Of a DNA stretch of 64,000 bases, positions 39,258 to 50,930 are shown piece by piece; within the stretch, counting starts at the first letter, position 1, and each line of letters opens with the position of its first letter. Location: the NCBI RefSeq assembly GCF_013394855.1, contig NZ_JABMLK010000002.1, forward strand, positions 1,488,001-1,552,000. Direction: 5' to 3'. A model generated the notes under the pieces. That model was not told where the DNA came from, searched no databases, and saw only the letters and a list, made by a program, of their open reading frames with translations. The DNA comes from Limnobaculum xujianqingii. GTDB taxonomy: Bacteria; Pseudomonadota; Gammaproteobacteria; Enterobacterales; Enterobacteriaceae. The position numbers and the translations under genes are program-made.

Positions 39258-40193
39258 CTAGTTGACGATTTGGTTAACTTTTTGCTCCCGGAACACTTTC
39301 ATCAATATAACCTTTTGAATTTGATATGAGACCAACAGGAAACATAGAAAACCGAAAATCACCAACCCCGTCATTGCGATTTCAGGTGAAGTGAAGTGGC
39401 CAAATTGAGTAATCAGGTATGTTGATATCAGATAAATAACGTAGCTCAGAAGTATAACTAACAACACGTAAATAGTCGTGGCAGTGATAATTTTACGGAT
39501 ATTAATTCTATTCTGAGGTGTTTTTAAATTTTGATAGCAAGCCGCTGCCGAGACAAGGGTATTTAGAAAAATACATGACATCATGATGAGTGTTATTGAC
39601 ATCAGGAGACTGTTATTTTCATTATTAAATTTCATGAATGTCGACAGAGTAACGGTCATCAGTCTGCATAAAATTGCGGATGTAAGAATGGTATAAACAA
39701 ATGAAGTTGCGATATGGTAGTAGCGGCTATCTGATTCTATATTATTGGCTTTAGCGGATGGCCCGATAAATATTTTCAGTATAAAGAAGACCGCAGAATA
39801 GAACGCTATCAAATAGACAGAGTATCTCAGTTTTATCAATAGGCTTTCTTCATTTAAATCAGATAGATGACTTATTGCGGGTAACTCTTCGAACAGTTTT
39901 AAAATATATCGATAGGATATACTGACAAGGTTTATTTCAACCAGAAAGAAGATAATAGTTGCAATCCAGATAATCCATTTGGCCGCGTAGTTTTTGCCTT
40001 CATTCAAACTTACAAACAAAACAAGAATGATGGTTGAGGTGAAAATAAATGTCAAAAATGAATAGAGAATTAATACGCTAAGTACCGGGCTATATTGTAT
40101 CTGCTCAAGATAGGGAATATTGATATAGCAAAAATAGACAAATTTAAAAAAGATAATAACCAATGGAACAGCAAATTGTGAAGACCTATCCAT
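39258..40193 (-). CDS. orphan polytopic membrane protein
   Basis: A 311-residue protein not recognised, with about eight hydrophobic segments (for example FAVPLVIIFFKFVYFCYINI, VLILYSFLTFIFTSTIILVL, WIIWIATIIFFLVEINLV, ATTIYVLLVILLSYVIYLIS, MTGLVIFGFLCFLLVSYQI) and little soluble sequence. Its DNA is markedly more AT-rich than its neighbours. It sits between accC and yhdT, which are adjacent in E. coli, and is cut off from accC by a strong terminator, so it is an insertion into a conserved cluster. Confidence 0.7.
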   Translation of the reverse strand: MDRSSQFAVPLVIIFFKFVYFCYINIPYLEQIQYSPVLSVLILYSFLTFIFTSTIILVLFVSLNEGKNYAAKWIIWIATIIFFLVEINLVSISYRYILKLFEELPAISHLSDLNEESLLIKLRYSVYLIAFYSAVFFILKIFIGPSAKANNIESDSRYYHIATSFVYTILTSAILCRLMTVTLSTFMKFNNENNSLLMSITLIMMSCIFLNTLVSAAACYQNLKTPQNRINIRKIITATTIYVLLVILLSYVIYLISTYLITQFGHFTSPEIAMTGLVIFGFLCFLLVSYQIQKVILMKVFREQKVNQIVN

Positions 40194-40210
40194 ACTAATT
40201 CCCTGTTATA

Positions 40211-40236
40211 AAAAAGGCCGATAATTATCGGCCTTT
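40211..40236 (-). terminator. terminator after accC
   Basis: Perfect palindrome AAAAGGCCGATAATTATC-GGCCTTTT with a T6 tail on the minus strand, 23 bp after the accC stop. It ends accBC before the orphan membrane gene. Confidence 0.9.
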
Positions 40237-40259
40237 TCGGATGAGTCGCTTCAGGAAAA

Positions 40260-41627
40260 TTACTTCTCCTGAATACCCAGCATTTTTTCCAGATAGTGAA
40301 TGTTGGTTCCGCCTTTCTCGAACCCTTTATCATTCATAATCCGCAGTTGCAGGCTAACGTTGGTTTTGATGCCATCGATGATCAGTTCAGCCAGCGCATT
40401 CTTCATGCGGGAAATAGCTACTTCACGGGTTTCACCGTAAGCAATCAATTTACCAATCATGGAGTCATAGTATGGCGGTACGCTATAACCGGCATAGATA
40501 TGAGATTCCCAGCGAATACCGAAACCGCCTGGTGCATGAAAACGGGTAATCTTGCCCGGAGAAGGCAGGAAGTTATCCGGATCTTCTGCGTTGATACGGC
40601 ATTCGATAGCATGACCATGTACCTGAATATCTTTCTGCTTGATAGACAGTTTTTGGCCATCAGCTACACGCAGTTGTTCTTTAATCAGGTCAACGCCGGT
40701 AATCATTTCGGTAACCGGGTGCTCTACCTGAATACGGGTGTTCATTTCGATGAAATAGAACTCGCCGTTTTCATACAGGAACTCAAAGGTACCTGCACCA
40801 CGGTAGCCGATTTCCACACAGGCTTTAGTACAACGTTCACCGATGCTACGACGCAGCTCTTCAGTGATGCCTGGTGCTGGCGCTTCTTCAACCACTTTCT
40901 GGTGGCGACGTTGCATAGAGCAGTCACGTTCTGCCAGATACACCGCATGGCCCTGGCCATCTGCCATAATCTGAATTTCGATATGGCGTGGGTTCTCCAG
41001 GAATTTTTCCATGTACACCATGTCGTTGTTGAAAGCTGCTTTAGCTTCCGCACGGGTCATGATAATGGATTCTTCCAGATCTTTATCGCTACGTACTACA
41101 CGCATACCGCGACCGCCGCCGCCGCCAGATGCCTTGATAATGACCGGATAACCGATGCGCTTAGCCATCTCACGGTTTCTGGTCATATCATCATCCAGTG
41201 GGCCATCAGAACCAGGAACACAAGGAACCCCAGCTTTCTTCATGGCATGGATAGCGGAAACTTTATCACCCATCATACGAATGGTATCGGCTTTAGGGCC
41301 GATAAAGATAAAGCCAGAGCGTTCTACCTGCTCGGCAAAGTCTGCATTTTCAGACAGAAAACCATATCCCGGGTGAATTGCGTCGGCTCCGGTAATTTCG
41401 GCAGCGGCAATTAACGCAGGGATATTCAGATAACTTTTGACTGACTGAGCAGGGCCGATACAAACGGTCTCATCTGCCAGCAATACGTGTTTTAAATCGC
41501 GATCGGCGCTGGAGTGAACGGCAACCGTTTTAATGCCCAGTTCTTTACAGGCACGCAAAATACGCAGGGCAATTTCGCCCCGGTTCGCGATAACAACTTT
41601 TTCGATTTTGTCCATTTTTTTAGACAT
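40260..41627 (-). CDS. accC: biotin carboxylase, acetyl-CoA carboxylase subunit
   Basis: A 455-residue ATP-grasp enzyme (E. coli 449). Motifs: [35 protein letters not shown], the catalytic [20 protein letters not shown] and [14 protein letters not shown]. It carboxylates the biotin of AccB, the first step of fatty-acid synthesis. Start at ATG 41627 with GAGG upstream, adding a short MSKKM extension; the E. coli-like start would be 12 bp later. It is 11 bp downstream of accB. Confidence 0.97.
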   Translation of the reverse strand: MSKKMDKIEKVVIANRGEIALRILRACKELGIKTVAVHSSADRDLKHVLLADETVCIGPAQSVKSYLNIPALIAAAEITGADAIHPGYGFLSENADFAEQVERSGFIFIGPKADTIRMMGDKVSAIHAMKKAGVPCVPGSDGPLDDDMTRNREMAKRIGYPVIIKASGGGGGRGMRVVRSDKDLEESIIMTRAEAKAAFNNDMVYMEKFLENPRHIEIQIMADGQGHAVYLAERDCSMQRRHQKVVEEAPAPGITEELRRSIGERCTKACVEIGYRGAGTFEFLYENGEFYFIEMNTRIQVEHPVTEMITGVDLIKEQLRVADGQKLSIKQKDIQVHGHAIECRINAEDPDNFLPSPGKITRFHAPGGFGIRWESHIYAGYSVPPYYDSMIGKLIAYGETREVAISRMKNALAELIIDGIKTNVSLQLRIMNDKGFEKGGTNIHYLEKMLGIQEK

Positions 41628-41638
41628 AGCTCGCCTCG

Positions 41639-42097
41639 TTATTCAATGATGACAAGCGGCTCGTCAAATTCTACCGGCTGCCCGCTTTCTAACAGGATCG
41701 CTTTTACCACGCCTGATTTATCAGCTTCAATTTGGTTCATCATTTTCATAGCTTCAACGATACATAAGGTATCGCCAACAGAAACGGTTTGACCCACTTC
41801 AATAAACGCTTTTGCGTCCGGGCTCGGTGTACGGTAGAAAGTACCTACCATCGGTGAGCGAACGATATGACCACTGATAGCTGCTGGTGCCGCTGCTTCA
41901 GCTGGTGCAGAAGCGACAGGAGCAGGTTGAGCAACTGGTGCCTGAGGCAGAGCATATTGCTGCATTGGCATAGCATAACTACCAGCGACGGGGCCGCGGC
42001 TGATACGTACTGACTCTTCGCCTTCAGAGATTTCCAGCTCATTGATGCCAGACTCTTCAACCAGTTCAATCAGTTTTTTAATTTTACGAATATCCAT
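41639..42097 (-). CDS. accB: biotin carboxyl carrier protein
   Basis: A 152-residue protein (E. coli 156). N-terminal dimerisation segment ([20 protein letters not shown]), Ala/Pro-rich linker (about 45-75), and the biotinyl domain with the biotin-accepting Lys118 in [12 protein letters not shown]; the thumb sequence [11 protein letters not shown] is present. The frame continues upstream, but ATG 42097 is the family start. First gene of accBC. Confidence 0.97.
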   Translation of the reverse strand: MDIRKIKKLIELVEESGINELEISEGEESVRISRGPVAGSYAMPMQQYALPQAPVAQPAPVASAPAEAAAPAAISGHIVRSPMVGTFYRTPSPDAKAFIEVGQTVSVGDTLCIVEAMKMMNQIEADKSGVVKAILLESGQPVEFDEPLVIIE

Positions 42098-42137
42098 AGG
42101 TGTGATTCCGTATTCTCTTGTTACGTGGAATAAAAAA

Positions 42138-42581
42138 TTATTGCAAACGGCGCAGGGCTGCTTGCAGAGCAAAGTCATAACTGTCAGCACCGAGGCCACA
42201 AATCACACCTACTGCAATATCTGAAAGATATGAGTGGTGTCTGAATGGCTCACGAGCATGGACGTTAGACAGGTGGATTTCAATAAATGGAATATTGACG
42301 GCCAGCAGCGCATCCCGAATTGCTACGCTGGTATGGGTGAACGCTGCCGGATTAATCAGAATAAAGTCTACTGAGCCACGAGCTTTATGAATCGCATCAA
42401 TAATCTCGTACTCGGCATTTGATTGCAGATGAGAAAACGCCACGCCTGAGCGCAAGGTTTCATTTTCTAGTTTGGTTACGATGTCAGTCAGGGTCGTATG
42501 TCCATATTTATCAGGTTCACGCGTCCCTAATAGATTCAGATTAGGGCCATTTAACAGCAAAATGTGCGCTTTCTTCGTCAT
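42138..42581 (-). CDS. aroQ: type II 3-dehydroquinate dehydratase
   Basis: A 147-residue enzyme of the shikimate pathway (3-dehydroquinate to 3-dehydroshikimate), dodecameric in relatives. [20 protein letters not shown] includes the catalytic Tyr26, and [17 protein letters not shown] and [17 protein letters not shown] carry the other active-site residues. It is immediately upstream of accB, the order seen in many Enterobacterales but not E. coli K-12, which has the type I enzyme. Confidence 0.95.
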   Translation of the reverse strand: MTKKAHILLLNGPNLNLLGTREPDKYGHTTLTDIVTKLENETLRSGVAFSHLQSNAEYEIIDAIHKARGSVDFILINPAAFTHTSVAIRDALLAVNIPFIEIHLSNVHAREPFRHHSYLSDIAVGVICGLGADSYDFALQAALRRLQ

Positions 42582-42801
42582 TGTGCTGACATCTCCGGCA
42601 ATCAAACAATAATCGGTAAAAATAACTCGATGTCAGCCAATTGTCACTATTCTTCTTGTGAAATTGTATGAACGGATCAAATTAAAGTGCGCCATTATAA
42701 CTATTTCGCCGAAATTAGCAGCTGTTTACTGGTCTTATCAGCGAAGATAGTTTAGGCCATATCGGGCAAAGCCTTGGCAGAGAAGCCTTCTCTGCTCAAA
42801 A

Positions 42802-43416
42802 CTATTTGCCTCTTTGGTACTTTTCCCACCACTTTCTGAGCTTTTTAAAGCTATATGCCAACAATAATAGCGAGATTACGGCATAGATTGCCAGCTCCAG
42901 AGACAGTACTTTGGTGGATAACAGAGCATGTATTGGCGCCAGTATCGCTATCACATAGATAAAGTTATGGATAGTTTGCCAGTTAGAGCCTAATTTTCGC
43001 TGGAAGTTCTGTGTTGAAGTCAGAGCCATTATCAATAATATTAGCCAACTGATAATACCCAGAATAAGGTAGTTACGTTTAATCAGTTCTTGCAGCAGCA
43101 AAGAGATATCTAAACCCAGCTCTAAAACGCTGTAACAAATCAGATGTAAAGTTGCCCAGGCAAAACACCATAATCCAAGCAGTCGTCGACAGCGCGTCAG
43201 TATAGGTTGATGCAGCATTTTAGCCAGCGGAGTTACCAGCAAGGTTGCCAGTAATAATTTGAGTGCCATTCTGCCAGTGTAATGTTGAATATCTTTGGCC
43301 GCATCAGCACTCAGCCATCCCTGATTAATCGAGAGTATCAGCCATAACAGAGGAATAAATGCCAGCAGATGCAATATCAGCTTGAGCCATTTAATATTCA
43401 CTGGCGTTATTTTCAC
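42802..43416 (-). CDS. msrQ: MsrQ, heme-binding membrane subunit of MsrPQ
   Basis: A 204-residue ferric-reductase-like membrane protein (YedZ) with about six helices and conserved His in WATLHLICY and [18 protein letters not shown]. It passes electrons from the quinone pool or flavin to periplasmic MsrP, which repairs methionine sulfoxide. It starts with GTG, sharing a base with the msrP stop (TAGTG), so translation is coupled. Confidence 0.93.
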   Translation of the reverse strand: MKITPVNIKWLKLILHLLAFIPLLWLILSINQGWLSADAAKDIQHYTGRMALKLLLATLLVTPLAKMLHQPILTRCRRLLGLWCFAWATLHLICYSVLELGLDISLLLQELIKRNYLILGIISWLILLIMALTSTQNFQRKLGSNWQTIHNFIYVIAILAPIHALLSTKVLSLELAIYAVISLLLLAYSFKKLRKWWEKYQRGK

Positions 43417-44417
43417 TAAAAATGACTCCGTAAGTCTAATCCCTGATAAAGCGAAGCGACCTGATCGCCATATCCGTTGAACAAGAGTGTAGGCTGGCGC
43501 TTTACATCCAGCAAACCGCTGCTGCCAATAATCCGTTCTGTTGCCTGAGACCAGCGGGGATGATCCACCTGAGGATTTACGTTGGCATAAAAGCCGTATT
43601 CATCCGGTGCGCTTAAATTCCAGGTGGTTGGCGGCTGTTGTTCGACCAGTTTGATTTCAACAATCGACTTAATACTTTTGAAACCATACTTCCAGGGAAC
43701 AATTAATCGGATGGGAGCGCCATTCTGGTTCGGTAGTGCTTTACCGTAAACCCCGACGGTTAATAGCGTTAGCGGATGCATTGCTTCATCCATACGCAGA
43801 CCTTCAACATAGGGGTAATCCAGTCCACCACCAATATAGCGGCTGTTTTGTCCCGGCATATTTTCCGGATCGTAGAGGGTTTGAAAGGCAACATAGCGCG
43901 CTTTACTGGTCGGTTCTGCCAGCTTTAGCAGTTTGTTTAGTTCAAAGCCGAGCCATGGGATCACCATTGACCAGGCCTCCACACAACGCAGACGATAAAT
44001 GCGCTCTTCCAGTGGAAAACGTTTAAAGATCTCATCCATATCCAGCGTTACCGGTTTTGCCACCTCACCGCTGATGCGAATCTTCCAGCCTTCAGTTTTT
44101 AACGTTCCTGCGTTGGCCGCTGGATCGGCCTTATCCAGGCCAAATTCGTAAAAATTATTGTATCCGATGACTTTTTCTTCTGGTGTCAAAGGCAGATTGG
44201 GGTGGTAGTTGGCAGAAGGGGTAAATGCCAGCGCTTTACCGGTTGATGCTTTGGGTTTGTCTCCACCGGTCAACCATGAGAGTAGCTCCGCCTGAGCATG
44301 TAGAGGGAGTGTTAATGCTGCCGCACTGATGCCCAGTGCCTGCAGAATTTTACGACGTTGATAAAACAGCTGTTCTGGTGTGGCAGCGTTTTCAGTTAAG
44401 CGTGTTTTTCTGACCAT
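43416..44417 (-). CDS. msrP: MsrP, periplasmic methionine sulfoxide reductase (molybdoenzyme)
   Basis: A 333-residue protein (YedY, E. coli 334) with a Tat signal ([12 protein letters not shown], cleavage near LHAQA). The molybdopterin-binding Cys lies in [15 protein letters not shown], and [17 protein letters not shown] and [18 protein letters not shown] are family blocks. With MsrQ it reduces oxidised methionines of envelope proteins. Confidence 0.95.
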   Translation of the reverse strand: MVRKTRLTENAATPEQLFYQRRKILQALGISAAALTLPLHAQAELLSWLTGGDKPKASTGKALAFTPSANYHPNLPLTPEEKVIGYNNFYEFGLDKADPAANAGTLKTEGWKIRISGEVAKPVTLDMDEIFKRFPLEERIYRLRCVEAWSMVIPWLGFELNKLLKLAEPTSKARYVAFQTLYDPENMPGQNSRYIGGGLDYPYVEGLRMDEAMHPLTLLTVGVYGKALPNQNGAPIRLIVPWKYGFKSIKSIVEIKLVEQQPPTTWNLSAPDEYGFYANVNPQVDHPRWSQATERIIGSSGLLDVKRQPTLLFNGYGDQVASLYQGLDLRSHF

Positions 44418-44538
44418 GATAGATGCTCTGTTAACAGAAAAGATTACGAATGATTAGACAAATCATTGTCCCGATTGTCCTGTTTTGCCAGAAATTGAGT
44501 GGAGAATATTCTTATTATAGAGAGGAGAAGGAGTTGAT

Positions 44539-44566
44539 TTACCCCACGCTGGAACACGTGGGGTAA
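44539..44566 (-). terminator. hairpin after acuI, likely terminator
   Basis: TTACCCCACG / CGTGGGGTAA with an 8-base loop, 15 bp after the acuI stop. There is no long T tail, so it may only protect the 3' end. Confidence 0.5.
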
Positions 44567-44580
44567 CTTGAGCAAAAGAA

Positions 44581-45561
44581 TCAGGCGATATTCACCAGTA
44601 CCCGACCGGTAACTTTTCCTGACAGCAAATTCTCTGCCGTTGCAGGTACATCTTTCAGTGTGATTTCGCTGGTGGCTAACTGATAGAAGTTTTCTGGTAA
44701 TAAGTTTGCCAGACGTTTCCATGCCTCAATTCGACGTTCTGTCGATATCATGACTGAATCCACTCCCTGCAAACGTACATTACGCAGAATAAATGGCATA
44801 ACGGTGGTTGGCAGTTGGTATCCACCCGCCAGGCCACAGGCAGCCACGGTACCGTTATAATTCATTTGTGCGATAACTTTAGCCAGCAGTTCTCCGCCAG
44901 CAACGTCGACTGCACCTGCCCAGCGCTGTTTTTCCAGTGGTTTAGCTGCTTCGCTAAAACTCTCTCTTTCCAGTACATATTTTGCACCAAGCGATAACAA
45001 ATATTCCGCATTGTGTTGACGTCCGCTAACGGCGGAAACCTGATAGCCCAGTTTATGCAGTAATGCAACGGCTGTACTTCCCACGCCACCGCTGGCACCA
45101 GTAACCAGTACCTCACCACTTTCAGGTAAAACACCACCTTCTTCTAATGCCATTACACACAACATAGCAGTCAGGCCCGCGGTACCAATGATCATGGCTT
45201 TGCGTTGATTCAGCCCTTCAGGCATAGAAACCAACCAGTCTCCGTTAACACGAGCTCGTTCTGCTAAGCCGCCCCAATGAGTTTCACCTACGCCCCAGCC
45301 TGTAAGGATGACATTTTGACCAGGAGAAAAACGTGGATCATCGCTACTATGAACGGTACCGGCGAAATCAATGCCAGGTACCATAGGAAAATTACGAATA
45401 ATTTTTCCTTTGCCGGTAATGGCCAGCGCATCTTTATAGTTGATGCTGGACCAATTGATATCAACGGTGACATTGCCTTCAGGCAACTGTTCGGAGGTGA
45501 TATCTTTTACTGATGCCAGTGTTTGTCCATCTTGTTGTTCAAGAACCAGAGCTTTAATCAT
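44581..45561 (-). CDS. acuI: acrylyl-CoA reductase (AcuI/YhdH)
   Basis: A 326-residue medium-chain reductase (E. coli AcuI 324). Motifs: MIKALVLEQQDGQTLASV, INWSSINYKDALAITGKG, VPGIDFAGTV and the NADPH loop VTGASGGVGSTAVALLHKLG. It reduces toxic acryloyl-CoA to propionyl-CoA with NADPH. Divergent from csrD, as in E. coli. Confidence 0.95.
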   Translation of the reverse strand: MIKALVLEQQDGQTLASVKDITSEQLPEGNVTVDINWSSINYKDALAITGKGKIIRNFPMVPGIDFAGTVHSSDDPRFSPGQNVILTGWGVGETHWGGLAERARVNGDWLVSMPEGLNQRKAMIIGTAGLTAMLCVMALEEGGVLPESGEVLVTGASGGVGSTAVALLHKLGYQVSAVSGRQHNAEYLLSLGAKYVLERESFSEAAKPLEKQRWAGAVDVAGGELLAKVIAQMNYNGTVAACGLAGGYQLPTTVMPFILRNVRLQGVDSVMISTERRIEAWKRLANLLPENFYQLATSEITLKDVPATAENLLSGKVTGRVLVNIA

Positions 45562-45923
45562 TGTTTTTACTCTTATCCGAAAGTTAAAAGGAGGAGAATG
45601 AAATAACCATCACTTCATTCAGAGCAACTTAGCTATTATTGCCGTTATTATTCTCTTTTGTTGCACTTGGGGCAATCGGTAAGGTGCTCGCATTTTCGTT
45701 ATGATAGCCGAAATAAAACAAAGTCGTTATCGGGTATATTGTTTCATGTACAGAAAATGACTATCACTTCTGTAGATAAAAGAGTGTTTAAATCTTATTA
45801 AAATATGACGTTAAGTCCCGAGTTTTGATAAAGTCTGCTAGAATGTCGGTGAGTTACGTTGCGATGCAGAGCATTTGTTCTGTGCATTTTGTATTGCTTT
45901 TCAGCAAATTAGAATAATTTACT
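45562..45923 (+). other. acuI-csrD intergenic region with a candidate csrD promoter
   Basis: No gene is seen in these 362 bp. An extended -10 element TGCTAGAAT at 45836-45844 lies about 80 bp upstream of the csrD start, with no good -35; it is the best promoter candidate for csrD. The rest must hold the acuI promoter on the other strand. Confidence 0.4.
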
Positions 45924-47867
45924 ATGGGAATGAGATTTACCGCCAGATTATCTATTTTTATTTCTTTATTAGTTTTTCTTACTATGATTTTGGCACTGAT
46001 GACCAGTATGTTAAGTGTCTATTTTGTGGGTGAGGAGAAGATGGAGAAGCATTGGTATGCGCTTGCCACTACAGTGGATCAGGCGTTGATTTATCAGTCC
46101 CCAAGCGCTTATGACCGCTGGCTTCCGGTCGTGATGTATGCCACCGGCGTACGCCATCTGACAATTAAAGACGAAAAAGATAAAACCATTTATACCCATA
46201 GCAGTGATAATCGTCCCGGTTTCTGGGAAAAGTTTCACACCCTTAGCGAGACCGATCTGGAATTACCTCAACATCCCGGTTATCGCCTGCAAATCCTCTA
46301 TGTTAATCCGATTCTCAGCACACTCTTTTCATTACCCATTCTGTTAGCCATTATTGCGGTCATTGTTTTTATTGGTTTGATCATGTTTTGGTGGATTCAC
46401 TGGCTTAAACAACAATTTAAAGGGTTGCTGTTACTGGAAGAGCGTTCCCAACGTATTTTAGCCGGTGAGAGAGACGGTGCCGAAATTTCGGATGAAAAAG
46501 AATGGCCGGTTAATACCAGTGCTGCTATTAACCGATTGCTGTCTGAGCTGAGTAATATGAGTAATGAGCGGGTCAGAGTAGATAAACTGATTCGATCGTT
46601 CGCCGCTCAGGATGCACAAACCGGACTGAATAACCGTCTGTTTTTTGATAACCAACTGGCAACCCAGCTTGAAGAGCCTAATGCCCATGGCGTGGTAATG
46701 ATGATTCGCTTGCCTGAGCTGGAGTTAATGGCGAGTGAACACGGCAAAGATGTGATTGACGATTTGCTGTATACGTTGGTGAATATGTTATCGACTTTTA
46801 TAATGCGCCATCCGGCAGCATTATTAGCCCGCTATTTCGATAATGATTTTAGCGTAATGTTACCCCACCGTTCACTAAAAGAAGCCGATGCTATTGCCGC
46901 CCAGTTGGTGAATGCAGTAGATATGCTGCCGGTATCATCGGGTATTGAAAAAGAGTCTCTGATCCATATAGGTATTTGTCTTTATCATATGGGGCAAACG
47001 CCAGAACAGATTATGGATAATGCCGAGCAGGCTGCCCGCACTGCCGTATTACAAGGCAGCAATGGTTGGTTTATCTATGACAGTCAAGTGACCAGCGCCG
47101 CCAGAGGCAGCGTTCGTTGGCGCACGCTGCTGGAACAGATGCTGGATAAAGGTGGGCCAGATATTTATTACAAACCGGCAGTAACGGTAAAAGGTGAGTT
47201 GAACCATCGTGAGATGTTATTGCGTATTCATGATGGCAGTGATGAACTACAACCCGCAGAGTTTATGCCGTTGATTCAACAGTTTGGTTTAACAGAGCGC
47301 TTTGACCGCTTAGTGCTGAGTAAAACCTTGCCTTTGCTCGATCGCTGGCCTAATGACACTATCGCGGTATCGGTAACCGTCGACTCCCTGCTTAAACACT
47401 CTTTTCAGGTGTGGCTACGGGATAATCTGTTGGAAAAAGAAAAATCGTATCGAAAACGAATTATATTTGAACTTGCAGAGGCAGATGTTTGTCAATATAG
47501 CGATCGCTTGCGTCCGGTGATTCGATTACTGCATCTGTTAGGGTGTCGTTTGGGAATTGTTCAGGCGGGATTAACGGTAGTCAGCACCATTTATATTAAG
47601 ACCATGCCTATTGAAGTGATCAAACTTCACCCGGGTTTGGTGCGTAATATCGATCGACGTCCGGAGAATCAGCTATTTGTCGATAGTCTTATCAGCGCCT
47701 GTGAAGGAACAAATGTGGTGGTGATGGCTGCGAGTGTGAGAACACATCTCGAATGGGAAACTCTGCGTTCCCATGGAATTGGTGGTGGTCAGGGTGAGTT
47801 TTTTGCCTCGCCGGTGTTGATTCCAACCCCTAAAGAGAAAAATAGTGGTAAAAATCGTCATTATTAA
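45924..47867 (+). CDS. csrD: CsrD, RNase E-targeting regulator of CsrB/CsrC decay
   Basis: A 647-residue protein (E. coli 646). Two membrane helices (about residues 8-32 and 130-158) flank a periplasmic region; then a HAMP-like segment, a degenerate GGDEF domain (about 225-370; the signature site reads ARYFDNDFSVML) and a degenerate EAL domain (about 400-640; REMLLRI in place of ELL, ELAEAD in place of the metal site). CsrD binds no c-di-GMP as an enzyme but promotes turnover of the CsrB/CsrC RNAs by RNase E. Gene order csrD-mreB as in E. coli. Confidence 0.93.
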   Translation: MGMRFTARLSIFISLLVFLTMILALMTSMLSVYFVGEEKMEKHWYALATTVDQALIYQSPSAYDRWLPVVMYATGVRHLTIKDEKDKTIYTHSSDNRPGFWEKFHTLSETDLELPQHPGYRLQILYVNPILSTLFSLPILLAIIAVIVFIGLIMFWWIHWLKQQFKGLLLLEERSQRILAGERDGAEISDEKEWPVNTSAAINRLLSELSNMSNERVRVDKLIRSFAAQDAQTGLNNRLFFDNQLATQLEEPNAHGVVMMIRLPELELMASEHGKDVIDDLLYTLVNMLSTFIMRHPAALLARYFDNDFSVMLPHRSLKEADAIAAQLVNAVDMLPVSSGIEKESLIHIGICLYHMGQTPEQIMDNAEQAARTAVLQGSNGWFIYDSQVTSAARGSVRWRTLLEQMLDKGGPDIYYKPAVTVKGELNHREMLLRIHDGSDELQPAEFMPLIQQFGLTERFDRLVLSKTLPLLDRWPNDTIAVSVTVDSLLKHSFQVWLRDNLLEKEKSYRKRIIFELAEADVCQYSDRLRPVIRLLHLLGCRLGIVQAGLTVVSTIYIKTMPIEVIKLHPGLVRNIDRRPENQLFVDSLISACEGTNVVVMAASVRTHLEWETLRSHGIGGGQGEFFASPVLIPTPKEKNSGKNRHY

Positions 47868-47970
47868 CTCTGAAATATTGATGGTTTTCACGTAGAATAG
47901 CGTTCCCTACTTATTGGTTTCTGTTTGCCTGTATTAACAATACGTGTAAATCATTAAATCGAGTGGAAAA

Positions 47971-48057
47971 GTTTATGTGGCGTGTGTTTGGTTGAGGTTA
48001 AGCCAAACATGCGTATTGAGCTCACGTTGGATGCGTTCATTAAATGAACGCTTTTTT
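47971..48057 (+). ncRNA. candidate leader RNA or small RNA ending in a terminator, upstream of mreB
   Basis: Two hairpins in series on the + strand: an 11-bp stem CGTGTGTTTGG / CCAAACATGCG (47981-47991, 48003-48013, two G-U pairs) and a terminator GCGTTCAT-TAA-ATGAACGC (48033-48051) followed by T6. A possible promoter TTGCCT (about 47925) lies before it. It is 80 bp before the mreB start, so it may be the csrD 3' end, an mreB attenuator or a separate small RNA. Confidence 0.4.
48033..48057 (+). terminator. rho-independent terminator between csrD and mreB
   Basis: Stem GCGTTCAT / ATGAACGC, loop TAA, tail TTTTTT. Confidence 0.85.
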
Positions 48058-48088
48058 GTGCCTTGTAGCCGTCCTCCGTGGTTGGTAA

Positions 48089-49180
<1,092 letters not shown>

Positions 49181-49325
49181 TTTCATTTTTGTTCTCTTTC
49201 TCTGACAGTGATGGTTCTGTGAAAGGCAGCAGGTTACAGGGTTCATTATGATAATACCTGTCCGGTTCTGTCTTTTAGAACATCACTGTAGTGTAAGCAC
49301 AGATAGAAATTAAGTTGTCCCTGCC

Positions 49326-49346
49326 AGAAGGGGTCGCACCCCTTCT
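49326..49346 (+). promoter_or_regulatory. strong hairpin in the mreB-mreC gap
   Basis: Perfect 8-bp stem AGAAGGGG / CCCCTTCT with loop TCGCA, followed by TTGTCG. It lies 24 bp before the mreC start. It could be an RNA-processing or attenuation signal that lowers mreCD expression relative to mreB; the T run is too short for a full terminator. Confidence 0.55.
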
Positions 49347-49369
49347 TGTCGACAAGGATAATGCAATTT

Positions 49370-50434
49370 ATGAAGCCTATTTTTAGCAGGGGGCCATCCC
49401 TGCAGTTACGTCTTTTTCTGGCCGTTATCTTTGCTATCGTCCTGATTGTCGTCGATAGTCGGTTGAGTGTTTTTTCAAAAGTACGTAGTTATCTGGACAC
49501 CGCCGTTAGCCCATTCTTTTTTGTGGCAAATGGACCTCGTGACATTTTGGATGGTGTTTCTGATTCCTTTACTTCCCGTGAAGATCTGCAGAAAGAAAAT
49601 GAACTGCTACGTAATGAACTGTTGTTGAGAAATAGCGACATTCAGCTATTGGGACAGCTCCGTCAGGAAAATAACCGATTACGTGAGTTACTGGGTTCAC
49701 CGTTGCGTGGCGATGAACATAAAATGATTACTCAGGTGCTTTCAACGGAGTCAGATCCTTATAGTTACCAGGTAGTTATTGATAAAGGCTTTCAGGACGG
49801 CGTATATGAAGGCCAACCGGTTATTAACGATAAAGGCGTCGTTGGGCAAGTAGTTGCTGTTGCCCGTAACACCAGCCGTGTTCTCTTAATTTGCGATACT
49901 TCCCACTCTTTACCTATTCAGGTTCTGCGCAATGATATTCGTGTTATTGCGGTAGGGACTGGCTGCACGGAAGATTTACAGCTGGAATATTTACCGCGGG
50001 ATACTGATATTCGCGTAGGAGACGTTTTGGTAACGTCGAGCCTCGGTGGGCGTTTCCCTGAAGGTTATCCGGTAGCCGTAGTCTCTTCCGTTACTATTGA
50101 TGACCAACGAGCGAATACAGTGATTCAGGCGCACCCGACCGTAGCGTTACAACGTTTGCGCTATTTGCTGTTGCTGTGGCCAAACGATCGCGACGGGCTT
50201 CAGCCTCTGCCTTCGGAAGAAGTAAGACGTATAGCGAAAGAGCGCTTGCGCCAGATGATGCCTCAGGTTCTGCCTCCGGAAACAACACCACCGGTACCGC
50301 CAGCCAATTCTACGCCATCATCAGCGGTACCCGGCGCGGCAACTCAATCGCCAACACCATTAAGGCAACCAGCGTCAGCACCAGGATCATCGAGGCAGCA
50401 ACCAACAGCTACGCCAGCTAACCGGGGTCAGTGA
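49370..50434 (+). CDS. mreC: MreC, rod-shape-determining protein
   Basis: A 354-residue bitopic protein. Start [19 protein letters not shown] matches E. coli; the frame is open to 49346 and an ATG at 49361 sits closer to AAGGATA. One N-terminal helix, a coiled coil ([19 protein letters not shown]), then the periplasmic beta barrels ([40 protein letters not shown]) and a Pro/Thr/Ser-rich tail. It bridges MreB filaments to PBP2 in the periplasm. Confidence 0.96.
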   Translation: MKPIFSRGPSLQLRLFLAVIFAIVLIVVDSRLSVFSKVRSYLDTAVSPFFFVANGPRDILDGVSDSFTSREDLQKENELLRNELLLRNSDIQLLGQLRQENNRLRELLGSPLRGDEHKMITQVLSTESDPYSYQVVIDKGFQDGVYEGQPVINDKGVVGQVVAVARNTSRVLLICDTSHSLPIQVLRNDIRVIAVGTGCTEDLQLEYLPRDTDIRVGDVLVTSSLGGRFPEGYPVAVVSSVTIDDQRANTVIQAHPTVALQRLRYLLLLWPNDRDGLQPLPSEEVRRIAKERLRQMMPQVLPPETTPPVPPANSTPSSAVPGAATQSPTPLRQPASAPGSSRQQPTATPANRGQ

Positions 50435-50922
50435 TGAGCAGTTATAATAGCTCTGGTCGCCTGATTGTTTGGATTTCCTTTTTACTGGCCATGGTATTGC
50501 AAACCATGCCGTGGCCAGAGGAATTACATCAGTTTCGTCCTTCATGGGTGATGTTAATCTTAGTGTATTGGGTCATGGCTTTACCGCACCGAATTAACGT
50601 TGGAACGGCTTTTATTCTTGGTTTGGTCTGGGATTTAACGCTGGGTGCCACGCTGGGGGTCAGAGGGTTAGCACTGGGCATCATTGCCTATGTGGTGGCT
50701 TTTCGCAGCCAGCTATTGCGTAATATGGCTCTGTGGCAACAGGCGCTGATTGTGGTGTTGCTCTCTTTAGTGATGAGTGTGATTGTCTTTTGGGCTGAAT
50801 TTCTGGTGCACAATGTGACATTTCGTCCGGAGATTTTGTGGAACAGTGCAATTAATGGTGTGTTATGGCCATGGCTATTTTTATTAATGCGTAAAGTGCG
50901 TCGACGCTTTGCTGTCCGATGA
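50434..50922 (+). CDS. mreD: MreD, rod-shape-determining membrane protein
   Basis: A 162-residue membrane protein (E. coli 162) with about five helices: [56 protein letters not shown]. The ATG overlaps the mreC stop (TGATG), so translation is coupled. It completes the MreBCD elongasome scaffold. Confidence 0.96.
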   Translation: MSSYNSSGRLIVWISFLLAMVLQTMPWPEELHQFRPSWVMLILVYWVMALPHRINVGTAFILGLVWDLTLGATLGVRGLALGIIAYVVAFRSQLLRNMALWQQALIVVLLSLVMSVIVFWAEFLVHNVTFRPEILWNSAINGVLWPWLFLLMRKVRRRFAVR

Positions 50923-50930
50923 GATTTTAT

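Noticed and set aside
40296..41414. A 372-codon open frame on the + strand
   Set aside because: It is antisense to accC throughout. The accC protein is unmistakable, and the opposite frame shows no recognisable domain.
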